In this document: positions 53,860 to 63,220 of the stretch, piece after piece
How the letters are laid out: each line of letters opens with the position of its first letter
Position numbering within the stretch: position 1 is the stretch's first letter
Assembly (NCBI GenBank): GCA_016714745.1
Contig: JADKCG010000003.1
Span: forward strand, 62,001-126,000
Source: Elusimicrobiota bacterium
Lineage (GTDB): Bacteria > Elusimicrobiota > Elusimicrobia > FEN-1173
DNA length: 64,000 nucleotides
Direction of reading: 5' to 3'
Program-made: the position numbers and the translations under genes
The notes under the pieces: generated by a model
Seen by the model: the letters and a program-made list of their open reading frames with translations, nothing else
Databases searched by the model: none
What the model was told of the DNA's origin: nothing

Positions 53860-56033
53860 ATGGAGAAAATGCCACCACCCACCGCGTCCCCGACGGCTCC
53901 CCAAAATAACTTAAACGGAATCTATTCCATGGATAAGCGGGATGGCGAACCTGAGGATCGCTATAATAAAAATCCTAATTTTCAAGAATACTCAGACCGT
54001 CGTAATGTCCCTCGCCTCAGAGTTAAACTTGAAGTCACTCTTGATTTTTTTGACCCCTCAAAAGCACGAATCACTTCTGTCACCGGAACCGTGACTAGCC
54101 TTTCGGAATCAGGAGTAACTGTCATATTAGCCGCATTAACCTCCCTTCCAGGGAATATTTATCTCGAGATTTGGTCGCCAAACAAGTCACCACTCCTGAA
54201 AGGAGCGGCCGAAGTTCGATGGATGAGAGCTCTCCCTTTGGGAAGAGGGTTTGAGTATGGACTCCATTTTTCCAATATCTCTCCTCCATTTGATTTGCCA
54301 ATTAGGCAATTTCTTTCAAGTCTACTAACGGATAAAACTGCGAATAAAGATCGGCGAATAAAATCAACCGTTCATACAGAGCCATTTCAACTTGTCAATA
54401 GACACGGCCGAAGAATTTTTGGGTTCATTGATCGCCCTGTCGATTCGATGGTCAACACCTCCGATGCTTTCGTTGTTCTCCCACCAGCTTACGGTGAAAC
54501 AAAAACGGGAGCCGTCACCCTTGGCTATTTTTTCTCGGTTAACGGCATCAGTGCTGTTCGCTATGATGCGTCTGACCACGTCGGTGAGAGTGAGGGAACC
54601 ATTCTTGAATGTACTCTTAAGAAAATGCATGACGACCTCATCGATGTCATAACCCACCTTCGTAAAATATGGGGAGCGAGGAGGGTGGCGCTCGTCGCTT
54701 CAAGCCTTGCCGCGCGTGTCGCTATCAAAGTTGCAGCAGAAGATGGCGGGATTCAATTCCTCGGGCGTTTGTTCCTGTAGTTAATTTGCAAAAAACCTTA
54801 GCGGCAGTTTATAACGAAGATCTCATTGGGGGAACAATTGAAGGGAAACGCTGGGGAACAATTAATATGCTTGGATTCCAAATCAACGCGAATGAGTTTT
54901 TGTCCGACGCCATACGGTGGAATTTTCATTTGCCCGAAACCACCCTTGAGGATATGAAAAAGATTAAAATTCCCTTTTGCCTCATTGCTGGAGCAAATGA
55001 CCCTTGGGTAAATCACAATGAAATTAAATCTTTGCTGAATTTGGCTGAAGGTAATATGGGTGAATTTATTTTAATGAACGACGCCATTCACCAACTTTAC
55101 GAAAATCCGAGCACCGTAAAAGAAATACTTAAACAAATCGTCATGCGCGTTCAAAAATCATTTGAATTGAGTGGAAATGCATTGCCTCAATTGAGAGAAC
55201 CGAACTTCCGTGAGATTGCACTCCAGTCTCGCCTTGAAAAGGAAAGATTACGTGTATCTTCTCCGACCTCCAATACCACTGAGGATGAGGGGTTTTGGAG
55301 TGGCTACTTAGAACGGTTTCATTTCATCATTAGAATTCCCGAATATCGTCGGTTCTATGAGAAATTATCAACCTTGCTTGGCCCTCTTCAACCAGGGGAT
55401 GAGATCCTCGATGCGGGTTGTGGAAACGGCAGTTTTGGAGTATGGCTCTTGACCAATAATTTTCAGGAAAAAGACCAGTCACCGTTGCGCCAGTTTCCTT
55501 TTCGCTTCACATACACGGGGGCCGATCTGGTCCCCTCTGCTCTTGTTTCCGCACAATCAACCCACAGTCAGATTTTGAAAAATATCCCTGTTAATAGCAA
55601 TAAAGACAGGCCAGTGTATAATTATAATATTAGCGATTTAAATAAACCAATGCCCTACCTGAATGGATACTTTGATAAAATTTGTTGCAATCTCGTTATT
55701 TCCTATCTTACAAACCCACGTTGGGTATTGGGAGAACTTGTTCGAATACTGAAACCTGGAGGGCATCTTGTAGCTTCCAGCTTAAAACCCAGCCCCGACC
55801 TATCCTTAATTTACAGCTCTTTCATTGAAGAAGCAAATTCAAAAGATGAGCTTGAAGAAGCAAGAAGACTACTAAATAATGCCTCCTCAATTTTAGAAAA
55901 GGAACGCCATGGGCAATTTAAGTTTTTAGGTGAGAATGAGCTTTCTTCGATGGCCCGTGAATTAGAGGTTTCAAACTTCAGTATTGAACGCTCATTTGGA
56001 AATCAGGCAAACGTAATTAAGATCGTCAAATAG
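53860..56033 (+). CDS. PilZ - LuxD-like acyltransferase/thioesterase - methyltransferase fusion (one frameshift)
   Basis: The start ATG at 53860 follows AAAAGGA. A PilZ domain (about residues 40-150) has RRNVPRLR and the SLSESG motif of c-di-GMP receptors. An alpha/beta hydrolase closely patterned on LuxD follows: VRYDASDHVGESEG, the nucleophile Ser in ALVASSLAARV (codon 54703-54705), Asp in AGANDPWV (codon 54999-55001) and His in NDAIHQLYEN (codon 55089-55091). The last third is a class I SAM methyltransferase with EILDAGCGNGSFG and LVRILKPGGHLVAS. One G seems missing near 54771, where the frame changes between GGIQFLG and FVPVVNLQKTLAAVY. LuxD-type enzymes hydrolyse or transfer fatty acyl groups. 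The kinase gene starts right at its stop. Confidence 0.85.
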
Positions 56034-58078
56034 ATGTCACTTTACGCATTTGGTGGACTCCTTAATACCTTAACTAGCGGAGTGCTTGCTGTTGTCGTCT
56101 TGCTTCGGGGGAAGAGGACATCTCGTGAGTTTTCCTTTGCCTCCTTTGCTTTGGCGGTTAGTGTTTGGAGCTATTTCTACTATTGTTGGGTAACTTCAAC
56201 TGATGCTCCCTCCGCACTCTTTTACTCTCGGGCTTTTATGTTTCCCGCAATCTTTATCCCAATTTTTTTCTTTCACTTTAGTGTCATTTTATTGGGGGAA
56301 GTGACCACACAACGTTTATGGATATCGTTTGGTTACATCCTTGCATTTTTTCTTGCTTTAACTAATCTATCTAACGGAATTGTTCGTCAAGTTGAGCCCA
56401 GAATGGGTTTTCCCCTTTGGCCGGTTCCAGGGATATTTTTTCATATGCATCTCGCCATGTTTGCTTCTTACGTTATTTTTTTTATGTACCTGATGTTTCG
56501 ATCATTTCTGCGAGCGACAGGGGTTCAGAAAGAACAAATCCGATATTCCCTTTTTGCCGCTGCAATCGGATTTGGGGGAGGGATGACCAACTATTTTCTT
56601 TGGTATAACATCCCCGTTAAACCATTCGGGAATGTGCTTGTTTCAGTTTTTGTCGCCATTATTGCCTACACAATCCTTCGTTTTCGTTTGATGGATATTA
56701 ACCTTGTCTTTCGATATATTTCCGTCTACCTAATATACATCGTTGGAATCGGTGCCCCGGTGTTAGGTTTCGCTGTGTGGTCCAATTTCGGTATTTCAGA
56801 AAACTTGACCATTCTTTTCACGTTAATTGTTGGTCCGATTTTATTCATAAAATTTCGAGAATCATTAACAAATGTTGTTGATACTCTTCCCCTTTTCGCC
56901 GTCGATACCTTCGGTTTTCTGACATACAGGCACAGGTTGACTTGATCAATAACGCTTATTCAATAGAGGATTGGGCGAAAAGATTATCCACCGCCTTAAA
57001 AACGCTTTTTAATTCAAAAAGCGTTAGCGTAATGCTCCGAGATGATAAGAAGAAATATTTTTTAATCCGGGCGGGGTATGGGTTGAATCCAGGGGAAACG
57101 GAATTATTGTCCGTGCCATTCTCCAGTTCGCTTATCTACCGGTTTGAACAATCTAATGATCTTTTATTAAGAGACTTTCTCCCAACGACATTAGCCAAGG
57201 CTGGGCGGGCATCACTAAACGAAGATTTGGTTTTTCTTCATTCTTCGATTTCATTACCTCTCTACTTAAAGGGCCACCTAGAGGGGATCGTTAACTTAGA
57301 TGAAAAGATAAATGAGGCTATGTTCAATGATCTGGACTTGGCGAACCTTGTTTACTTGGTGCGAGGAGCGGAACATGCCCTACAATCAATGGTGAGTGGT
57401 TTAAGTCATGAACAAAGAACATCCGTTTGGGCACATGACTTAGTTAAACCTTTCACAGGTAAAGGGAGTTTCCATTTTTTAACTGAAATATTAGAGGGAA
57501 GCTTTGGTGAAATTTCCGATGACCTCGCGACCGCATTAAAGCTAGTAACCTCCGATATGGAGTTCGTGAGGAGAAACCTTGATAAATTAATTAAACCTGG
57601 GGATGACGAATTCGATTTGAGACCTCGACCTCTTACGGGCGTTTATGAAAGGATCAGGGAGAAATACACCATTCAAGCCATCGAGCAAGGAATACGGTGG
57701 CGAGTCTTGGAACCCTCTGAAAACACACAGATTCTTTGCGATATGCCCATGATCGAGCACCGCGTTATTGCAAATCTTGTTGAAAACGCTTTCAGATATA
57801 CTCCCAGAGCGGGTGAAGTTGAGTTGGGGGGAAAAATCGATGGGAGCGTCTTCATCGGGTATGTGCGAGACACTGGGGTTGGAATACGGGAAGAGGAAAA
57901 GCAAAATTTGTTCTCTTTTGGGACACAAGGATCGAGCGGGGAAAAAGGGCTGGCAGGGTTGGGGCTACACAGTGTCAAATCCGTTGTGGAAGCTCATGGG
58001 GGCAAGGTCTGGGTTGAAAGTGAATTTGGGAAGGGAAGCTGTTTCTTTTTCCAACTACCGGTGGCTAATGCCGCATAA
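56034..58078 (+). CDS. Membrane sensor histidine kinase, paralogue 2 (one frameshift)
   Basis: The N-terminal 290 residues hold eight or so hydrophobic segments like those of paralogue 1. In the T run near 56899 one T seems missing; the corrected join gives DTLPLFRRRYLRF, matching the FPLFRGRY linker of paralogue 1. A GAF-like domain follows, then the H-box SVWAHDLVKPFTGKGSF, N-box HRVIANLVENAFRYT, G1 VRDTGVGI and G2 GLAGLGLHS. The ATG is directly adjacent to the stop of the PilZ-LuxD fusion gene and 13 bases precede the FadL gene, so all three form an operon. Confidence 0.88.
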
Positions 58079-58091
58079 CAAGGAGGCATTC

Positions 58092-59342
58092 ATGATTAAT
58101 TCAAAAAAGGCAGGGCTCTTTTGGTGTTTAATGATAGGATTTCTGGCGAATATCCGAGGAGAAGGGCTTCGTATTTACCAACCGTCGGCCGAATCTCAAA
58201 TGCGGGCCGAAGCCGTAGTGGCAAGCGGTTCAGATGCGGGTGTTGCTTGGCACAACCCGGCCATGCTGACCACTTTAGGAAAAGGAGATGTCTCTTTTAA
58301 CTTTGACAATCTGATTTTGAAAAGCAAATACACGGATCCGTCGGGGGTAGTTGAAAAAAGCAATAAGACCTACTTCCCACTCCCCAGCCTTTATTTTGGA
58401 CAAAAAATAGGACAAACTCCTTGGGCCATAGGACTTAGCATCAATACTCCCTTTGGTTTGAGTACCGAGTATTCAAAGACAAGCGCTTTCCGGTATATTA
58501 CCACCGGAGGAGAGGTCCAGGTTTTGGGGATTAACCCCAGTGCGGCGTATGCATTGACTCCAAAATTATCGGTGGCGTTGGGAGCTTCCTATTTCTATTC
58601 AACGGCCGAGCTGAACCAGCAAGTTCCGGGAGCGGCGGTTTCCCCATTTTTGGCGGGCATGGACCTGCAGGGGAAAGTGAAAGGACATGGTGATGGCTAT
58701 GGAATGAACGCGGCTATGTTTTTACAACTCTCGGCTGAGGATACCCTTGGGGTCAGTTATCGAAGTCAGGTCGTTGTGAAGTATTCGGGGGGAGATTCCA
58801 CTATTTCGATTCCAGGGGGGGCGAACGTCGTCCAGGGCTCCGCCAAAACGTCAATCCGATATCCCGACACAATCAATCTTGGATTTGCCCACCATTTCTC
58901 AAAAGGTTTGGTGGAGGTGGGTGGCGGTTGGACGAATTATACTGATGCCAAGCAAGTCGTCGTCCAAGCTTCTGGCCAACCCGATAATGTCACAAACTTA
59001 TACTGGAAAAATTCCGGCTCCCTAAGAATCGGAGGAGAGTATTGGCTTCGCAATAACTATTCTCTTTCTGGTGGCTACGAATATATCCTTTCCCCTACCC
59101 GCGAATCGACATATACTCCGCTGGTTCCTGATGGGAACCACCATATGTTCTGTTCCGGTCTAACAAATAAGCGTGGAAATTTAACTCTCCGTCTTCCCCT
59201 CGTTGTCTTTATTCAAACAGGCCGAAGCAACGTCGACAGCAAGGTCGCTGACAGTTTCGGCGCAGGACAAAATGTCGACGGTAAATATAATTTGACAGGG
59301 TATGAAATCGGCCTTGGAGCCAGTTATCGGTTTGGAGGATAA
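58092..59342 (+). CDS. FadL/OmpP1-family outer-membrane transporter
   Basis: A signal peptide leads into GLRIYQPSAESQMRAEAVVA, the N-terminal hatch region, with GVAWHNPAMLTTL, the FadL-type N-P-A motif. The rest is a 14-strand-like barrel (PSLYFGQKIGQTPWAIGLSI, GGYEYILSPTRES) ending in Y-E-I-G-L-G-A-S-Y-R-F. FadL proteins take up long-chain fatty acids and other hydrophobic molecules. An AAGGAGG site precedes the ATG at 58092. Its place behind the LuxD-like gene supports a fatty-acid-related function. It overlaps the convergent kinase gene by 19 bases. Confidence 0.9.
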   Translation: MINSKKAGLFWCLMIGFLANIRGEGLRIYQPSAESQMRAEAVVASGSDAGVAWHNPAMLTTLGKGDVSFNFDNLILKSKYTDPSGVVEKSNKTYFPLPSLYFGQKIGQTPWAIGLSINTPFGLSTEYSKTSAFRYITTGGEVQVLGINPSAAYALTPKLSVALGASYFYSTAELNQQVPGAAVSPFLAGMDLQGKVKGHGDGYGMNAAMFLQLSAEDTLGVSYRSQVVVKYSGGDSTISIPGGANVVQGSAKTSIRYPDTINLGFAHHFSKGLVEVGGGWTNYTDAKQVVVQASGQPDNVTNLYWKNSGSLRIGGEYWLRNNYSLSGGYEYILSPTRESTYTPLVPDGNHHMFCSGLTNKRGNLTLRLPLVVFIQTGRSNVDSKVADSFGAGQNVDGKYNLTGYEIGLGASYRFGG

Positions 59343-61381
59343 TCGCGTCTGAGAGAAAAGAAAAACGTTGCCCCTTGTCCCACTTCGCTTTCCACCCACA
59401 CTTGGCCGCCGTGGGATTCGATGACGCTTTTTACGCTGGCGAGACCCAGGCCCGCGAGGCCTTTGTTCTTGGGGTCGAGCTGGGTGCCCGGGGTAAAAAG
59501 GAGGGGGATGTCCTCTTTCTGAATTCCGGGGCCCGTATCTTTGACAAAGCCCACAAATGAATTGCCTTCAACGCGGTAGCCCACTTCAACCGTTCCGCCT
59601 TTTGGGGTGTGGCGGAGGGCATTTTCCAGCAGATTGCCAAACACCCGACGTTCAATGGAAGGTTCATCGGCGGAAACTAGAATGGTTTCAGGAACTTCGG
59701 CCACGATCCATGTGATTCCGTTTTCTTGGGCCGTCCTCCTGTAACGATCACGCAAACGATCGAAAATTTCCTTGAGGTGAACGGGTTTTATTTTTAGAGT
59801 ACAAGGTGAAACTGAACCCACCACGTTCTTTAGATTTGATCGAATAAAATCCACGTCCGATTGCATGTCCAGCAGAGCTTCTCGTCCGGCTCGATCAAGC
59901 TCTCCGTGTTTCCCTGAAAGGAAATCACCCAAGGTTTGAAAGGTTCCCTTTGGTCCCAGCGGGTGCATGAGGTCGTGGGCCCAAACCGCGGCGTACCTAT
60001 TGGCTAGGGCGCCGCTCAAAAGTGCGTTCAGGGCCAACTCCGCTGACTTTGCTAGCCCGTGAAGACCCGCAAAATCGATGTCGTTATACATGTCCCGCCC
60101 AATCTTTGGACCCAAACATAAGAGAGCGTAAACTTGATCTCCGTAGGAAATGGGAACAATCGCTGTCGTACCCAAAAACTCCATTTCCCGTTGAAGGTCG
60201 CGAGATTCAGGCAACGTTTCCATTTCGATCAGTTCTTTCAATAGAATCCCTCCCGACCTGGCCCGAGCCACCAGAGGGCCATCGCTCGCCACGGAAAGAA
60301 AAACTCTTTTTGGAGTGGGGATCCCCTCTCCTGCCATGACCAGGAAAGACCCTTCGTTTGTATCACGCACGAGCACATAACAGGATTCAGGACAAAGAAT
60401 TTCCCGCACCGCCTTCAGTAACCGTTCCGCCCATCCCCCCAACGACCCGCCTTGGGACACTTCTCGCTCGTGGTGTTCTAAAACACGCAATGCGCCGTAC
60501 CGGCCACGGAAAGGAGGGAGACGATCCACCAAACCCAGCACTTTTGCAGAGCATCGCTGAATCAAGAAATACCCAATTGTCGGTATAACAAAGGAAACGG
60601 CGGCAACCCAAGGTTGTCCAGACAACAACCACATGAGTCCACCCAAAGGCAATCCCAAAGCGCAACCCAAAACCAAATAGACCACAGAAAACCGAAAAGC
60701 CATATTAATGTCCATCATACGAGCGCGAAGGATGGTGATCGGCACCAAAGAAACGTAGATCAGTTCAATTAAAAAATAAACGGGTGGAATAGATGGTTCG
60801 CACATGCTCAAGAGGTAGAGGACCCCCGCAATTGTTCCCACCCATATGCCCAGAGCAATGTATTTGAGTTGGTTTCGTTTGAGGCCTTCAGCTCGCCGCC
60901 AGGCGGAATGAAGCCCCACAAGGGCCGCCCCTAGAGAAAAAACTAAATAAATCGCGAAAAGGAAGAAAAGGGGGCCGGGGACTTCAATGAAGATAGGGCG
61001 AGTTTTTACGTCACGAATCAAGAAAGGGGTGAAACTTATTGCGGAAAGGAAGACAGCGAAGACCCCGTGAATTCTCGATATGGTGCGACCCAAAAAATGG
61101 CCACCCAGAACTTCCGTTGCAAATCGGAAGAAAACAAACACAAGTAAGGTGGCCCACACATACGATAAACGGTCGAAAAACAATGATAAACCATGGGTCG
61201 GCGCCAGGACGGTCACCGGATCGCTTATGTTCCATAGCCCCAAGAATAAATTTGAAAGGGCAAACAATCGGCTCACACGCCGGTCGGACCCGTGAAGAAA
61301 AAGGAAGGCGGCAAAAACGAAACATGCCGTCGCGGCAATCGTCGCCGTGATCAACCGAAAATGTAGCCAATCAGTGGTCAT
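59324..61381 (-). CDS. Membrane sensor histidine kinase, paralogue 3
   Basis: I chose the ATG at 61381 (MTTDWLHFRLITATIAATAC) because longer in-frame starts add an unlikely Cys-rich stretch. Seven or eight membrane segments, a GAF-like domain, then the H-box AVWAHDLMHPLGPKGTF, N-box RRVFGNLLENALRHT, G1 VKDTGPGI and G2 GLAGLGLASVKSV follow. The frame is intact over 685 residues. It is the third kinase of the same family around the PilZ-LuxD-FadL operon, convergent with it. Confidence 0.9.
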   Translation of the reverse strand: MTTDWLHFRLITATIAATACFVFAAFLFLHGSDRRVSRLFALSNLFLGLWNISDPVTVLAPTHGLSLFFDRLSYVWATLLVFVFFRFATEVLGGHFLGRTISRIHGVFAVFLSAISFTPFLIRDVKTRPIFIEVPGPLFFLFAIYLVFSLGAALVGLHSAWRRAEGLKRNQLKYIALGIWVGTIAGVLYLLSMCEPSIPPVYFLIELIYVSLVPITILRARMMDINMAFRFSVVYLVLGCALGLPLGGLMWLLSGQPWVAAVSFVIPTIGYFLIQRCSAKVLGLVDRLPPFRGRYGALRVLEHHEREVSQGGSLGGWAERLLKAVREILCPESCYVLVRDTNEGSFLVMAGEGIPTPKRVFLSVASDGPLVARARSGGILLKELIEMETLPESRDLQREMEFLGTTAIVPISYGDQVYALLCLGPKIGRDMYNDIDFAGLHGLAKSAELALNALLSGALANRYAAVWAHDLMHPLGPKGTFQTLGDFLSGKHGELDRAGREALLDMQSDVDFIRSNLKNVVGSVSPCTLKIKPVHLKEIFDRLRDRYRRTAQENGITWIVAEVPETILVSADEPSIERRVFGNLLENALRHTPKGGTVEVGYRVEGNSFVGFVKDTGPGIQKEDIPLLFTPGTQLDPKNKGLAGLGLASVKSVIESHGGQVWVESEVGQGATFFFSLRRDYPPNR

Positions 61382-61649
61382 GGCATTCGTTGGCGACAGA
61401 TTATTAAAGTGCGTAAAAGTTTTCCCACAAAATACATCTCTTTGGCCTCCCGGCCTAGCACATGTTTGTAAACTTCTGTCACTGCAACAAAAGCCACTAT
61501 TGACGTCATTTGCCGATTTTTTTAGACCGTCCCCCATGAAACAACACATTCTCCCTGAAGGGGTCAAACAACAAATCTACCTGATTCAAGGTCACAGAGA
61601 AATGTTCGATATCATCCAATCCCTTCTGGACGGGCCGATTAGACCAATT

Positions 61650-61797
61650 TCAAAGAAAAGAAAAACGTTGCCCCTTTCCCTACTTCGCTTTCCACCCACA
61701 CCCGGCCGCCGTGGGCTTCGATGACGCTTTTGATGGAGGCGAGACCCAATCCCGCGAGGCCTTTGTTAGTGGGGTCGAGCTGGGTGCCCGGGGGTGA
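61650..61797 (-). pseudogene. Relic of a fourth kinase of the same family
   Basis: About 148 bases read on the minus strand as GTQLDPTNKGLAGLGLASIK, SVIEAHGGRVWVESEVG and KGATFFFSL, the G2 box and end of the kinase family. They match 59346-59490 at about 90 % identity. The rest of the gene is gone. The gap 61382-61649 between it and paralogue 3 shows nothing recognisable. Confidence 0.85.
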
Positions 61798-61810
61798 GAA
61801 GGGACATGGT

Positions 61811-62158
61811 TTAAATTGCTCCGCCTTCTTTCTCCGTCAGTTGGAAGTCGCCCTGCAATTCAGTTTCCAATTGTTCTATAGTGGGCAGACTGCCTTCAAA
61901 TTCGGGTGGGATGGCATGGGTGAGCTGGTATTCCGCTACGCCAATAGGCTGACCTATGGCCGCGAGGGCATATTCTGCGACCAGCCGGTTCTGTTTACGG
62001 CAAAGAAGCAAGCCAATGGTGGGATTGTCATTTTTGTCCTTGATTTGGCGGTCAACCGCGGTGAGATAGAAACTGAGTTGCCCCGCGTGTTCGGGTTTAA
62101 AATCGACGGCCTTCAGCTCTTCTGTGGCGTCCCCCGTTATGTGGCGTTCAGCGTGCAT
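61811..62158 (-). pseudogene. C-terminal fragment of a DUF1016/YhcG-type PDDEXK nuclease
   Basis: The 115-residue frame contains VDFKPEHAGQLSFYLTAVD, NPTIGLLLCRKQNRLVAEYA and PIGVAEYQLT, the conserved end of DUF1016 (YhcG) proteins, which carry a PD-(D/E)XK nuclease fold. The N-terminal half and the first catalytic residues are absent, so it is a truncated gene. It joins directly to the kinase relic. An ATG at 62158 may be fortuitous. Confidence 0.78.
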
Positions 62159-62211
62159 TGATGAATTCTACCACAGATGCAGACGAACTGAACGCCACAT
62201 AAATAAAATGG

Positions 62212-63220
62212 TCAAAGGGCTTGCAAGAATTCCATCAAAGATGGCTTGTCTCTCCAGTGGACTTTGTTTTTTGATTTTTCAACTTGGCAGAGAGCTAATG
62301 CCTTCGCTTTCATTTCCAAGTCAATTTCCGCGTAGATGTTGGTTGTATTGATAGAAACGTGTCCAAGCCAAGCCCGAATGGTATTAATGTCCACACCTGC
62401 ACGTAGGAGATGGGTGGCAGCGGTGTGACGAAGAGTATGTGGACTGACTCGTTTTAATTTGAGGGAAGGCATTTGGGCCGAGCCTTTTAACGCGGTGCGT
62501 TCAACCAAGGTGTGGATGCCGAAGCGAGTGATGGGCTGGCCACAGCGATTGAGGAAAACATGCTCGGTCGGAGCTCGTCCGTGAACGAGGGGAATGATTT
62601 CTCTGACGGTTTGCGGCCAAAGAGGGCAGCAACGTCGTTTATTGCCTTTGCCTCGGATGATAACGGAGGAATAATCCCGTTTTGGGACGTGGGCAAGCGT
62701 AAGGTCATTAATGGTGACCTGAGCCGCTTCGTCGGCCCGCGCTCCGGTGTTGTAGAGGAAGAGAAGCAAGGCATGCTCGCGGTGGTGTTGGAGCGTGGCG
62801 CCAAGAGCGGTGTCCAGGAGAGCGTCCATTTCTGCTTTTTCGAGATAGGTAATGATTGAATGTGGGGCTTTTGAAGGGCAAAGCACGGATTTGGCTGCAC
62901 CACAGAAGATGTTCGGGGCTACTCTGTCCGACGAAACGGGCGAAGGAACGGATCCAGGCCAAACGTTGGTTGCGGGTGGAAATTGCACAATGGCGGGATT
63001 GTTCGAGATCGGCGAGAAAAGCCTTGATCCGATCCACGGAGAGATCATCGATAACGAATTGATCCATGGATTTCTTTGTCAAGCGAGCCAAGAACGGAAG
63101 GAGGAGGCGAAACGTATCGCGGTAGCTGTGTTGAGTGTTGAGGGAAAGATTTCGCATTTCGGTGAGATGTTCCAGCAGGAAGCGGCGCAACCAGGGACTC
63201 ATGAGCATGGGGTTAATCAT
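62212..63220 (-). CDS. Tyrosine recombinase (frameshifted)
   Basis: The N-terminal SAM-like core-binding domain (SWLRRF-type start, NLSLNTQHSYRDTFRLLLPF) is read from 63220 to about 62865. The catalytic domain is in another frame with Arg in NTGARADEA, HTLRHTAATHLL (His-x-x-Arg), GHVSINTTNIYA and Tyr in NIYAEID. Together they form a complete integrase of about 335 residues with one indel near 62865. It overlaps the end of the next recombinase gene by eight bases. Such tandem recombinases occur in RIT (recombinase-in-trio) elements. Confidence 0.88.

Noticed and set aside
61347..61724. 125-codon plus-strand ORF
   Set aside because: It crosses the kinase start and the kinase relic in antisense and shows no family pattern.
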